From assembly GCF_002979865.1 (NCBI RefSeq), contig NZ_PCPZ01000001.1, positions 868,001-932,000 of the forward strand: 64,000 nt of DNA, in the 5' to 3' direction. This stretch comes from Arthrobacter sp. MYb214. Lineage in GTDB: Bacteria > Actinomycetota > Actinomycetes > Actinomycetales > Micrococcaceae. Positions 1 through 9,506 of this stretch are shown one piece after another. The notes under the pieces are model-generated. The model did not search any database. It worked only from the letters and a program-made list of their open reading frames with translations, and was not told where the DNA came from. The position numbers and the translations under genes are program-made. The number at the start of each line of letters is the position of its first letter. Position 1 is the stretch's first letter.

Positions 1-2296
1 CGGCCTTGACCACGCAAGCCTGGCCAGCAGGAGCCATGCTCTGCACTTCCAGGGAGTCCACGCCGTAAACCGCCATCAGCGACTTCATATGCGTGAAGTT
101 CGCTTCCAGGCTCTGCTTGTCCGGGATGCTCAAGCGCACGCCGCCCAAGTCCAGGCGTTGGCGCAGATCAGGGTCGTTGGCTTTCAGTGCCACCGGCCAG
201 CCGAATTCTTCGGCCGCCGCAACAGCTTCTTCTGCGGTGTGCACCACCCGATGGGACAGGAACTTGATCCCGTAGAAGTCCAGCAGCTTCTGCACCTGCG
301 CGTCGTCCAATTCCAGCAGGTTGGTCCCCGAGATGGTCTGCACCAATTCATCAAGGTACTCCGCGGCACCGTCCACGTCGATTCCAGCTGGATCCTTCAT
401 CGGCTCGTAGGGAACGTCAACCCACTGCTGGTATCCATAGGCCTTGGCCAGGGCGCCGATGACGGTGGTTGGCGAGGTGTATACCGGAATCCCCTGCTTC
501 AGGCCGCCAGTAATTTTCGTATCCGCCAGGCCCGGAACCAATGCCACCACTGGTTTTGGCTGGCCAATGAACTCCTTGGCGACCTTCAGAACTGCGCTGG
601 TATCCAGCTCCGAGTAGGGCAGGTGCGCCAGCAGAATGGTGTGGATCTGCGGGTCTTCCACCAGTTCCTTGATCCGGGCGCGCAGCACCGGAATGGCCTT
701 GGACTGGCCCATGCTGTAGTCCAGCTCTTCGCTCTGCACGACGGTGTTCAGGTTCCTGTCCTCGGCGACGTCGCACACCACCTCTGCGATGGTCGAGGAG
801 TTGGACAGGATCGCAACGTTCGGGCCCTTCGGCGCAGGGAAGACCGAAAGCAGGGCCGTGACATCCAGCAGCTCTTCTGATGAACGCACGCGAATCACGC
901 CAGACTGGCGAAGAATTGCGTTCATTGCACCTGGTGGCGCTTGGCCTACGCGCACCGAGTGGCCCGGAGGAAGGCGGCGGCCCATCACATCGGATTTAGC
1001 CACGATCACAGGCTTGCTGCGGGCCAGGCGCCGGGCGATGCGTGCGAACTTGCGTGGGTTGCCAAAGGATTCCAGGTACAACGCGACAACATGGGTACGC
1101 AGGTCGTCCTCAAAGAACTGCATCGCGTCGTTGCCGGATACGTCAGCGCGCAGGCCTGCGGAAATGGCGCTGCTGGGGCCAACACCTTGCTGCAAGGCCA
1201 CACCCTGGATGATTGTGCCCATGGCGGCCGATTGGGTGAAGAATCCGACGTTTCCGGATGGCGGAACGTGGTGGCTTCCGGTGGCATACAGCTTCACCTG
1301 CGGGTCGGTATTCATCAGCCCGGCAGAACCCGGCCCTACCACCCGCATGCCGTTGGCACGAGCCAGCGACACAAGTTCACGCTGGGCACTCAACCCTTCC
1401 GGAGTTTCGTAGCCGGTGGTCATGATGACCAGGGATTTGACCCCGTGGGTGGCGCAGTCCCCGATGGCTTCCATGACCCCTTCGCGCGGAATGCACAGGA
1501 AGGCGACATCCACCGGTCCCGGGATTTCGGTGATCTTCCCATAGGCCACCATGCCGCCCACTTCCAAGGCCGCATCGTTCACCGCATACACGGCACCGGT
1601 GTACCCGGATTCCACAATTTGTTCCAGCACGTCGTGCCCCAGCTTGCCCCAGGTGCGGCTGGCTCCGATGACGGCAACGGACCTAGGCGCCAGAAGAGCA
1701 GCAACACTGCTCGCCTCGGCGCGGTGTTCTCGCGCCTCGGTCACTTCGCGGGATTTCTCGGTGGGACTGATGGAAAATTCGAGCATGACTACGCCGTCTT
1801 CAAAATGCCGTGCGACCGCGTACCCGGCATCGGAGAAGACGGTGAGCATCTTCCGGTTCTCTGGAAGAACCTCGGCCGAGAACTTCTCGATGTCGTTTTC
1901 ACGGGCCGCCGCGGCCAGATGCTCCAAGAGGATCGAGCCGATACCAGTGCCCTGGTATTCGTCCGAGACGTTGAAGGCGACTTCCGCCTCCCTCGGGTCA
2001 TCCAAGCGGTCGTAGCGGCCGACGCCGATGATCCTTGCGCCACGAACCACGGTGAAGGCGACGCGATTCACATGGTCGACATTGGTGAACCGTTCGAGCT
2101 CTTTAGGGGTCAGTGACGACTTATACGTAAAATAGCGTAAGTAGACTGACGTCTCAGACTGCTGCTTGTGCATCTCCTGGAGCGCTTGGGCATCCTGCGG
2201 AGTAATCGGCCGCAGGTGTGCAGTTGTCCCATCGCGAAGCACAACATCTGCTTCCCAATGCGCCGGATATGCCGCCGAAAGTTTACGATCCACCAT
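1..2296 (-). CDS. Pat-like protein acetyltransferase: GNAT fused to NDP-forming acyl-CoA synthetase-like module (partial)
   Basis: Translating the minus strand from ATG 2296 gives an open frame of about 765 codons that runs off the left edge. The order is an N-terminal GNAT acetyltransferase (about residues 15-190, with the acetyl-CoA loop YQGTGIGSILLEHL), a CoA-binding Rossmann domain starting at SVAVIGASR, a succinyl-CoA-synthetase-like flavodoxin region, and the beginning of an ATP-grasp domain at the edge. This architecture is that of actinobacterial protein lysine acetyltransferases related to Streptomyces PatA and enteric Pat, which modify enzymes such as acetyl-CoA synthetase. The segment that carries the phosphohistidine in true ADP-forming acetyl-CoA synthetases reads GHSVRVGQAPPG and looks degenerate, so a regulatory rather than synthetase role is inferred. 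The start is supported by TATCCT six bases upstream (leaderless). It is divergent from parC. Confidence 0.88.
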   Translation of the reverse strand, partial: MVDRKLSAAYPAHWEADVVLRDGTTAHLRPITPQDAQALQEMHKQQSETSVYLRYFTYKSSLTPKELERFTNVDHVNRVAFTVVRGARIIGVGRYDRLDDPREAEVAFNVSDEYQGTGIGSILLEHLAAAARENDIEKFSAEVLPENRKMLTVFSDAGYAVARHFEDGVVMLEFSISPTEKSREVTEAREHRAEASSVAALLAPRSVAVIGASRTWGKLGHDVLEQIVESGYTGAVYAVNDAALEVGGMVAYGKITEIPGPVDVAFLCIPREGVMEAIGDCATHGVKSLVIMTTGYETPEGLSAQRELVSLARANGMRVVGPGSAGLMNTDPQVKLYATGSHHVPPSGNVGFFTQSAAMGTIIQGVALQQGVGPSSAISAGLRADVSGNDAMQFFEDDLRTHVVALYLESFGNPRKFARIARRLARSKPVIVAKSDVMGRRLPPGHSVRVGQAPPGAMNAILRQSGVIRVRSSEELLDVTALLSVFPAPKGPNVAILSNSSTIAEVVCDVAEDRNLNTVVQSEELDYSMGQSKAIPVLRARIKELVEDPQIHTILLAHLPYSELDTSAVLKVAKEFIGQPKPVVALVPGLADTKITGGLKQGIPVYTSPTTVIGALAKAYGYQQWVDVPYEPMKDPAGIDVDGAAEYLDELVQTISGTNLLELDDAQVQKLLDFYGIKFLSHRVVHTAEEAVAAAEEFGWPVALKANDPDLRQRLDLGGVRLSIPDKQSLEANFTHMKSLMAVYGVDSLEVQSMAPAGQACVVKA

Positions 2297-2302
2297 AGGC
2301 TT

Positions 2303-2308
2303 AGGATA
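2303..2308 (-). promoter_or_regulatory. -10 hexamer of leaderless pat-like gene
   Basis: On the minus strand TATCCT is followed by exactly six bases and then ATG 2296. No Shine-Dalgarno sequence is present. TANNNT at this distance places transcription initiation on the start codon. Confidence 0.5.
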
Positions 2309-2394
2309 GTCGGCAGTTCGGCGTTGCGCCCAGATGCAACACGAAGATTCGGCAGTTCCGGCCCTAAGACAGTAGATGAAGGACGAACAGAGTA

Positions 2395-5028
2395 ATGGCT
2401 CGTAAGAAGTCTGAAGAGATTCCAGCGGATTTCGTTGAAAATATCGTCGATATAGACGTCACCAATGAAATGGAATCATCCTTCTTGGAGTATGCCTACT
2501 CGGTGATCTACTCCCGCGCGCTTCCCGATGCCCGTGATGGGCTGAAGCCAGTTCAGCGCCGCATCCTCTTCCAGATGGCGCAAATGGGCTTGCGCCCGGA
2601 GAAGGGCCATGTCAAGTCTGCCCGCGTGGTCGGCGAAGTGATGGGCAAGCTGCACCCCCATGGCGACACCGCGATCTACGACGCCATGGTCCGCCTGGCC
2701 CAAGACTTCTCCCTTCGGCTGCCGTTGATCGATGGCCACGGAAACTTCGGATCGCTCGATGACGGCCCGGCAGCCCCGCGTTACACCGAGGCCCGTCTGG
2801 CAGCCTCCGCTGTTGCCATGACCGCTAACCTGGATGAAGAGGTCGTGAACTTCGCCCCGAACTACGACAACCAGTTCATGCAGCCCGAAGTGCTGCCGGC
2901 AGCATTCCCCAATCTGCTGGTCAATGGCACCACCGGCATTGCCGTGGGCATGGCCACCAACATGGCTCCCCACAATCTGGGCGAAGTTGTCGCTGCTGCG
3001 CAACACCTGCTCAAGGAACCTGACGCCACCGTCGAAGAACTCATGAAGTTCATTCCGGGCCCGGATTTGCCCTCGGGCGGCAGCATTACCGGTTTGGACG
3101 GCATCAAGGATGCCTACCGCACCGGTCGTGGCTTGTTCCGCACCCGAGCTACCGTGGCCCTGGAGAAGATCTCCGCACGCAAGTCGGGCCTGGTAGTCAC
3201 CGAACTGCCTTATGGCGTGGGCCCTGAAAAGGTCATCGAGAAGATCAAGGATGGCGTCAACAGCAAGAAGATCTCCGGCATCTCCGATGTTGTCGACCTG
3301 ACCGACCGGCATCACGGCCTGAAGCTGGTTATCGAGCTGAAGAACGGTTTCAACCCGAACGCTGTCCTGGCCAGCCTGTACAAGTACACCCCGATGGAAG
3401 ACTCCTTCGGCATCAATAACGTTGCCCTGGTCGACGGCCAGCCACGCACCATGGGGCTGGGCGAACTGCTCACCGTGTATGTGGACCACCGACTGGATGT
3501 TGTACGCCGTCGCACCGCGCATCGCCTGGCCAAGCGTGAAGACCGTTTGCATCTGGTGGAGGGCCTGCTGATTGCCATCGTTGATATTGACGATGTCATT
3601 GCCATTATCCGTTCCTCCGAGCAGACCGCAGAAGCACGCGAACGCCTGATGACGGTCTTCGACCTGAGCGAGCCGCAGGCCAGCCACATCCTGGAACTGC
3701 GGTTGCGCCAGCTGACCAAGTACTCCACGCTGGAGCTGGAGACCGAAGCCGAGCAGCTGCGCAACGAAATCGAGGAACTGCGCGCCATTTTGGAGTCCGA
3801 TGAGCTGCTGCGCACCCTGGTTTCCGATGAGCTCGGGGAAATGGCCGACACTTTCGGCACCCCGCGCCGGACCAAGCTGCTGAAGTCTGCTCAGCTGGCA
3901 CCGCTGAAGGGCACCGCGTTGCCTGAAGAAGTCGGGACAGGCAAGAAGGCCAAGTTGGCCATGGAAGTCTCCGACAGCCCGTGCTGGGTATTGCTCTCGG
4001 CCACGGGGCAGCTCGCCCGGACTCCTGATCGGGACGTCGTGGACTACTCCGCGGCGCGCATCAAGCACGACGTGCTCACCTCGCAGGTTGCTTCCAGCGC
4101 CCGTGGTGAGATCGGAGCGCTGACGAGTGTCGGACGGATTATTCGCATCTCGCTGATCGATGTTCCGGTGCTTCCCGAATCCCATGGCTTCCCGCAGCTG
4201 GCCCACGGCGTGCCGATCTCCGAGTTCCTCAAGCTGGGCAAGGGCGAAAGCGCGGTGGCACTGGTTCCGCTGAACCAGGTGATTGCCGTGGGCACCAAGA
4301 ACGGTGTGGTCAAGCGGGTCACCCCGGACTACCCGCTGAACCGTGACGAGTTCGAGGCGATCACGCTCAAGGACACCGACGTCGTGATTGCCGCGGCGCC
4401 GGCCGAGGATGCCGATGAGCTGGTGTTCCTGACCAGGCAGGCTCAGCTGCTGCGTTTCAGCGCTTCGGCGGTGCGTGCCCAGGGCCGCACCGGACAAGGC
4501 ATGGCCGGCATCAAGCTCGCCGCCGATGACCAGGTGATCTTCTTCGGTGTGGTTCCTGCCGGTGCTGGCGACGCGGTGGTAGCCACGATCGCTGCCGGTT
4601 CGCAGACCCTTCCTGGCACCTCGGGCCAGTCGGTGAAGCTCACCGACTTCTCCGAGTTCCCGGCGAAGGGCCGCGCCACCGCGGGCGTGCGCGCTCACCG
4701 TTTCGTCAAGGGTGAGGACTACCTGCAGCTGGGCTATGCCGGCCAGGGTCCTGCGCGTGCCAGCTCCAAGGCAGGCGTAGTGCGTGCTTTGCCTACCGAA
4801 TATGGCAAGCGCGATGGTTCGGGCGCGCCTTTGGCCCAGTCAGTGAACATCATTGGCGGAACCATTGCCGGCGGGCACGATGCTTCTGCAGCACCTGCTG
4901 CCCAGGACCTCCAGGCAACCGCGCGGCAAGAAGCGTTGATTCCCGAGACAACCAAGGCAAAAGCGGCCCCGGCCATCACGCCGGGCGAAGACGCGCTGCC
5001 TTTCGACGACGGTGGAGTAATCCTCTAA
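2395..5028 (+). CDS. parC: DNA topoisomerase IV subunit A
   Basis: 877 residues. This is the breakage-reunion subunit that works with ParE (12931-15039) to decatenate replicated chromosomes. The catalytic tyrosine is Y130 in [10 protein letters not shown], in the winged-helix domain. The quinolone-determining segment [10 protein letters not shown] (88-97) has Thr92 at the position of GyrA Ser83 and Asp96 at that of Asp87. The C-terminal beta-pinwheel domain (about 500-820) carries GRTGQGMAG rather than the QRRGGKG-type GyrA box, so this is ParC-like rather than gyrase. The Ala/Pro-rich tail ends in DDGGVIL. The start has a GAAGGAC Shine-Dalgarno at 2378-2384. It is divergent from the pat-like gene and convergent with cydDC across a shared terminator. 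Confidence 0.93.
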   Translation: MARKKSEEIPADFVENIVDIDVTNEMESSFLEYAYSVIYSRALPDARDGLKPVQRRILFQMAQMGLRPEKGHVKSARVVGEVMGKLHPHGDTAIYDAMVRLAQDFSLRLPLIDGHGNFGSLDDGPAAPRYTEARLAASAVAMTANLDEEVVNFAPNYDNQFMQPEVLPAAFPNLLVNGTTGIAVGMATNMAPHNLGEVVAAAQHLLKEPDATVEELMKFIPGPDLPSGGSITGLDGIKDAYRTGRGLFRTRATVALEKISARKSGLVVTELPYGVGPEKVIEKIKDGVNSKKISGISDVVDLTDRHHGLKLVIELKNGFNPNAVLASLYKYTPMEDSFGINNVALVDGQPRTMGLGELLTVYVDHRLDVVRRRTAHRLAKREDRLHLVEGLLIAIVDIDDVIAIIRSSEQTAEARERLMTVFDLSEPQASHILELRLRQLTKYSTLELETEAEQLRNEIEELRAILESDELLRTLVSDELGEMADTFGTPRRTKLLKSAQLAPLKGTALPEEVGTGKKAKLAMEVSDSPCWVLLSATGQLARTPDRDVVDYSAARIKHDVLTSQVASSARGEIGALTSVGRIIRISLIDVPVLPESHGFPQLAHGVPISEFLKLGKGESAVALVPLNQVIAVGTKNGVVKRVTPDYPLNRDEFEAITLKDTDVVIAAAPAEDADELVFLTRQAQLLRFSASAVRAQGRTGQGMAGIKLAADDQVIFFGVVPAGAGDAVVATIAAGSQTLPGTSGQSVKLTDFSEFPAKGRATAGVRAHRFVKGEDYLQLGYAGQGPARASSKAGVVRALPTEYGKRDGSGAPLAQSVNIIGGTIAGGHDASAAPAAQDLQATARQEALIPETTKAKAAPAITPGEDALPFDDGGVIL

Positions 5029-5050
5029 TCCAGCAGCGCCAGAACTGAAC

Positions 5051-5095
5051 GCGGCGTCGTTTCCACCTCCTATCCGTGGGTGGAAGCGACGCCGC
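5051..5095. terminator. Bidirectional terminator between parC and cydDC
   Basis: A 17-bp stem (5051-5067 paired with 5079-5095, one G-T wobble) with an 11-nt loop lies between the converging stop codons of parC (5028) and cydDC (5100). Confidence 0.75.
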
Positions 5096-5099
5096 AGTC

Positions 5100-8000
5100 C
5101 TATGCGCTGACCCTGGGCTTCTGGCTTCCCAGTTCAATGCGGTGGGTGCACTGCCCGGCAAGCATCTGGTCATGGGTGATCAAGACGACGGTTCGTCCGG
5201 CAAGGGCGAGATGCAAGGTGGAAAGCAGGTCCTGGGCTTCATCCACCCCCAGATGGGCAGTCGGTTCATCAAGCAAGATGATCTGGTGGCCGCCCACCAT
5301 GGCACGGGCCACGGCGAGCTTGCACCGCTGACCGCCGGAGAGCTGGTGCCCGCCGGAACCGATGCGTGCCTCGAGGCCTTCTGGCTGTGTTGCCAACCAG
5401 TCCGACAGCCCGACTTGCTCCAGCACTTCTTCCAGCTGCGCATCGCTGCGCAGCTGGCCTTCAGTGACGCCCAGCATCAGGTTCCGGCGAATCGAGGAGT
5501 CGAAGAGGTGCGCCTCTTGCGGGCACCAGGCAACCGATGACAGGTCTGCCTGCTCTAGATCCAGCAGGTTCCCGCGGGCATCGATGCCCTTCAACTTGCC
5601 CGATTGCGCTGGCAACGCGCCCAGCAACGCGGTGAGCAACGTCGATTTGCCAGAACCCGATGGACCGGTAATGGCCGTCCATTGCCCTGCCGGGATGCGG
5701 GCGTTCAGATTCTCCAGAACTGGCGTTCCCTGCTCGTACCCGAGGCTCAGCGCTTGCGCATCGAAGCCGGCGATCCTGCTTTGCTTCACCGGCGGGTTGT
5801 GCTGCGCTGCTCGTGCGCCGTGGCTTTGCATGCCGCGTTCTTCCAGCCTCGATGACAGTACCTTCAGCGCCCGCCCCTGCTGCACCGCCAGCAGGGCATT
5901 GCCAGCGCTCTCCCCCAAGGCCAGGCCCAGGAGCACGGCCAGTGCCGTAAACGATGCGCTGCTGTGCGATAGCGCGGTGATGGCAATGGCAAGCAATACG
6001 CTGGTCAACGTGGCCAGGGCCGTGGCGCTGCCTTGGCCCAGGGCATGCCGGCGAGCGCGCTGCGTATTGCGTGCTTCGGCGTCCTGGAACCGGCCAATGG
6101 TCCGTTCCATGGCCTGATTGCTGCGCAGTGCGGACTTGTGCCGCAAGATGCCCAGCACGCTCTGGTTCATCTGCATCCGGTGGCTGAGCTGATGCACGAG
6201 GTGTTCGCCTTCAATGCGCTGCACAAGCCAACGCACCGGGAAGACCAGCACCAGCAGCGCACCGAGGGCCAGATATCCGAATTCGGGCTGGATGAAGTAC
6301 AAGGCCGTTGCTGCTGCAACCCACACTACGATTGCCTGCAGCGGCGGGAACAGCACCCGGGCCAATAGGTCGCGCAGTTCATCGACCTCGGCCAGCAAGA
6401 ATCGCAGGATGACCGAGGAACGGGTCAGCAAGCCCCACTGTGCGGGGTTGGCCACCATCGCGTTCCACATCTTCTCGCGCAAATCCGAGGCATAGGCCAG
6501 CACCGCGTCGTGAATCGCGAGCTGTTCCAGGTAGCGGAAGGCAGCTCGTCCGATTCCCAGGCCTCGGACCATCGCGAAGGCTACGGTCAGGTGCAAGATG
6601 GGAGGCTGGTAGCTGGCTTCAACGATCAGCCAACCGCTCAGGGCCGCGAGCGCCACGGCGCATAGCACGCTGACTGTCCCCCAGAGCACGCCCTTGGGGG
6701 CAGCTTTGTACCCGGCAAGCAAGTCGCGCATCGGGGTGAACTTGGACTTCACCGGCCGTTGGCCAGTGGCGCCAGGCTGCGTTGCCGCGGTGGCTCGCGA
6801 CCGGTTGCCTGCGGATTCTTCACGGTGGGCAGGGCCAGCACCATGCGCTATGCTGCCCGCACGTTCGTCCTGCCCGAAGGCGGGGTCGTGGCTGGCGACC
6901 AGCATCGCGCAGCGGGCTGGAAGTCCACTCAGCAGTTCGCGTACTTGCTGGGCGTTGCGCTCATCGAGGTGCGCGGTAGGCTCATCGGCCAGCAGCACGG
7001 TGCAGTGGTCGTCGCTGTGAACCCGCAGCAACGCGCGCAGCACTTCCAGGCGGCGCAGCTCGCCGGGTGAATATTCACCGATCGGGCGCTCGAGCATGGA
7101 CTCCATCGATAGCCGGGAGCTGAGCTCTCGGCGCAGTTCAGCCGATGCCGCGGGGGCGTCCTGGTCCAGTTGCCCGTTGCCGGTTGCTGCGTTGAATTGC
7201 GGATGCTGGCTAATCACTGCAAGCTGGCCGGCTATGAAGACCCGCCCGGTGGCCAAGGCCGGATCGAAGGTGTTGTCGCTGCTGTGCGCCTCGGCGATCA
7301 GCTTGAGCAGCGTGCTCTTGCCCGAACCGCTGGCAGTGGACAATACCAGGCGCTCCCCCGCGCGCAACTGAATATTCACGGCTTGGTGGATTGGATGCAT
7401 GCCATCGTAGCTGATCCGCAGGTCCGCGACGTCCAGGACGCTATCTGCGTTCCTGGCCGTGCTGGCACGAAGCTGATGGACCGGGGTGGCAGCGGTGATG
7501 GCTGTGTACTTCTGGTAGGCAGCCAGCCCGTCATCGGCCGCATGGTAGGCAGAGCCCACTTCGCGCAGTGCCGAGAACAGCTCGGGTGCCAGAATGAGGA
7601 TTATCAGCCCGGCGGCGAGATCCATATTCCCGCTGACCAGTCTCACGCCGATCATCACCGCGAGTACCGCCACCGAAAGGGTTGCGATCAGTTCCAGCCA
7701 GAAGCTGGACATGAATACGGTTTTCAGGTTGGCCATGGTGGCCGCCCGGTATTTGCTGCTGACGGCGGCGATGGCGCTGCCGTGCGCCCGTGCCCGGCCC
7801 AAGCCCAGCAGTGCGGGCAAGCCCTGGGCGAGTTCGTAGAGCTGGTGGGCAAGCCGATCCAAGGTGGCTTGGGATTCGTTGAGGGTGTCCTGGGTGTGCA
7901 TGCCGATCAATGCCATGAACACCGGCACCAGCGGGATCGTCAGGAGCAGCACCACTGCGCTGATCCAGTCCAGCTGCAGAATGTAGAGGCCAAGCAGTAG

Positions 8001-8429
8001 CGGGACGGCCAGGGCGCCGATGAGCGCAGGAATGAATTTGGTGAAGTAGTCATCGAGCTTCTCAAGGCCATGGCTGGCCAAGGTGGCGGTGACCGGTATG
8101 GAATGCTGTTCCGCCGCGGGGACGATGGCCGGTTGCGCGGCTTGCCTGCGCACCAGGTTCAGCCGTAGCCGTTCCTTCGCGCCCAGGCCCATGCGGCGGG
8201 CGCCGGCGTTCAATCCCCATGCGCTGAGCGCTCGAAGCGCGGCGCCGGCCAGCGCCAGGATCAGCAGGTGCGATTCATTGGCCCCTCCATCGGCCATGGT
8301 GGCGATCCATTGGCCCAGCGCGTAGGCGACGAATACCAGCCCGACGACTTTGAGCGCGGAGAACAGCGCCAAAACCAGGAATTGTCGTGGCGTGATCAGT
8401 TCACGCGGCAGGAATCGCGGGGCTGGCAT
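5100..8429 (-). CDS. cydDC: CydDC fusion: heterodimeric-type ABC exporter for cytochrome bd assembly
   Basis: 1109 residues, about twice a normal CydD or CydC. It contains two ABC-transporter half-units in one chain: membrane domain about 15-300, nucleotide-binding domain 1 about 335-525, membrane domain 2 about 575-850, and nucleotide-binding domain 2 about 890-1105. In domain 1, Walker A is ASGSGKST (366-373), Walker B is TVLLADEP (477-484) and the H-loop is His514, but the signature is YSPGE (453-457) instead of LSGGQ. Domain 2 is canonical: GPSGSGKST (922-930), LSGGQ (1030-1034), IILLDEP and His1086. The family exports thiols or affects haem incorporation and is needed for cytochrome bd maturation in the membrane. 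It is the last gene of cydA-cydB-cydDC, 27 nt after cydB, with a GGGAAAGAAG ribosome site. Confidence 0.93.
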   Translation of the reverse strand: MPAPRFLPRELITPRQFLVLALFSALKVVGLVFVAYALGQWIATMADGGANESHLLILALAGAALRALSAWGLNAGARRMGLGAKERLRLNLVRRQAAQPAIVPAAEQHSIPVTATLASHGLEKLDDYFTKFIPALIGALAVPLLLGLYILQLDWISAVVLLLTIPLVPVFMALIGMHTQDTLNESQATLDRLAHQLYELAQGLPALLGLGRARAHGSAIAAVSSKYRAATMANLKTVFMSSFWLELIATLSVAVLAVMIGVRLVSGNMDLAAGLIILILAPELFSALREVGSAYHAADDGLAAYQKYTAITAATPVHQLRASTARNADSVLDVADLRISYDGMHPIHQAVNIQLRAGERLVLSTASGSGKSTLLKLIAEAHSSDNTFDPALATGRVFIAGQLAVISQHPQFNAATGNGQLDQDAPAASAELRRELSSRLSMESMLERPIGEYSPGELRRLEVLRALLRVHSDDHCTVLLADEPTAHLDERNAQQVRELLSGLPARCAMLVASHDPAFGQDERAGSIAHGAGPAHREESAGNRSRATAATQPGATGQRPVKSKFTPMRDLLAGYKAAPKGVLWGTVSVLCAVALAALSGWLIVEASYQPPILHLTVAFAMVRGLGIGRAAFRYLEQLAIHDAVLAYASDLREKMWNAMVANPAQWGLLTRSSVILRFLLAEVDELRDLLARVLFPPLQAIVVWVAAATALYFIQPEFGYLALGALLVLVFPVRWLVQRIEGEHLVHQLSHRMQMNQSVLGILRHKSALRSNQAMERTIGRFQDAEARNTQRARRHALGQGSATALATLTSVLLAIAITALSHSSASFTALAVLLGLALGESAGNALLAVQQGRALKVLSSRLEERGMQSHGARAAQHNPPVKQSRIAGFDAQALSLGYEQGTPVLENLNARIPAGQWTAITGPSGSGKSTLLTALLGALPAQSGKLKGIDARGNLLDLEQADLSSVAWCPQEAHLFDSSIRRNLMLGVTEGQLRSDAQLEEVLEQVGLSDWLATQPEGLEARIGSGGHQLSGGQRCKLAVARAMVGGHQIILLDEPTAHLGVDEAQDLLSTLHLALAGRTVVLITHDQMLAGQCTHRIELGSQKPRVSA

Positions 8430-8456
8430 TACTACTTCTTTCCCTCGGAAATGCGG

Positions 8457-9482
8457 TTACTTGATGATGGAGACGACTCGATGAGTTTCTGGAATGTGCT
8501 CTTCGCGCAAGCGCTTGCGGAAGACCCAGTAGCTCCAGGCCTGGTACGCCAGGACCATTGGCACGCCGAAGGCGGCCACGACGCTCATGAGCTTCAGGGT
8601 GTAGGCAGTGCTGGACGCGTTAGCCACGGTCAGGTCGAAGGCCGGGTCGATGGTCGATGGCAGCACTACCGGGTAAGCGGCGGTGAAGATCGCTGCGACC
8701 CCGGCGAGCAAGGTGGCGCCCAGGGCGATGAAGGAGAGTCCCTCGCGCCCAGCGCGGCCGCTGGCTATCGAAATGGCCAGGCAGACCGCTGCCAGGCCCA
8801 ACACCGCCCAGGCGATGGTGGAATCGTTGTCCAGCAGCACCAGCAGGACCCACGCAACTAAGGGCAGGATTGCTAGCGGCAGCCAGCGGCCTACGAGCTT
8901 TCCTGCTTCATGGCGGACTTTTCCGTCGGTTTTCAACCGCAGGAATGCCAACGCATGGATCCAGCAGAACGCCACCACTGCTGCGCCGCCGAGGACGGCA
9001 TGCCAGTTCAGCCACGCGAAGGCCCCTCCGATTCGGTCGCCGTTCTCGTTCAAAGGCAGACCCAAGGTGGTCAATGCCAGCATGGCACCGACACCGAAGG
9101 CGGCCACCAGCGATCCGATTCCCAAGGCCAGGTCCCAAGCTTTCCGGGTTGCTGCGGTGATCGCCTTGCCTCGGTACTCAATGGCAACGGCACGGAAAAT
9201 CAACGCCAGCAGGACAAAGGTCAGCGGAATGTAGAGGGCCGAGAACAGCGAGGCGTACCAGTGCGGAAACGCTGCGAAGGTCGCACCGCCGGCGGTCAGC
9301 AGCCATACCTCATTGCCATCCCAGACCGGGCCGATGGTATTGAGCAAGAGCCGTTTGCGCTTCTCGGTGGAACGGCCGAGACCGATGAGCATGCCCACCC
9401 CGAGGTCAAAGCCTTCGAGGAAGAGATAGCCGCACCAGAGCAGCGCGATCACAATGAACCAAAGTGTTGGAAGCCAATCCAT
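8457..9482 (-). CDS. cydB: Cytochrome bd ubiquinol/menaquinol oxidase subunit II
   Basis: 341 residues, an integral membrane protein with eight or nine predicted helices that begins MDWLPTLWFIVIALLW, with the family motif FLEGFDLGVGML near residue 25. It pairs with CydA in the haem b/d terminal oxidase that couples quinol oxidation to oxygen reduction with high oxygen affinity. It holds no haem itself and stabilises the CydA haem pocket. A strong AAGGAG precedes ATG 9482. It lies 24 nt after the cydA stop and 27 nt before cydDC, so the three genes form one operon. Length is normal for a short actinobacterial CydB. Confidence 0.95.
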   Translation of the reverse strand: MDWLPTLWFIVIALLWCGYLFLEGFDLGVGMLIGLGRSTEKRKRLLLNTIGPVWDGNEVWLLTAGGATFAAFPHWYASLFSALYIPLTFVLLALIFRAVAIEYRGKAITAATRKAWDLALGIGSLVAAFGVGAMLALTTLGLPLNENGDRIGGAFAWLNWHAVLGGAAVVAFCWIHALAFLRLKTDGKVRHEAGKLVGRWLPLAILPLVAWVLLVLLDNDSTIAWAVLGLAAVCLAISIASGRAGREGLSFIALGATLLAGVAAIFTAAYPVVLPSTIDPAFDLTVANASSTAYTLKLMSVVAAFGVPMVLAYQAWSYWVFRKRLREEHIPETHRVVSIIK

Positions 9483-9506
9483 TGATGTTCTCCTTAGTCC
9501 GTGCCG

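Noticed and set aside
2476-4698. A 740-codon open frame antisense to parC
   Set aside because: It mirrors the parC codons, its product is rich in Gln/His/Arg/Gly without any recognisable domain, and parC is unambiguous. Long antisense frames are common in GC-rich genes.
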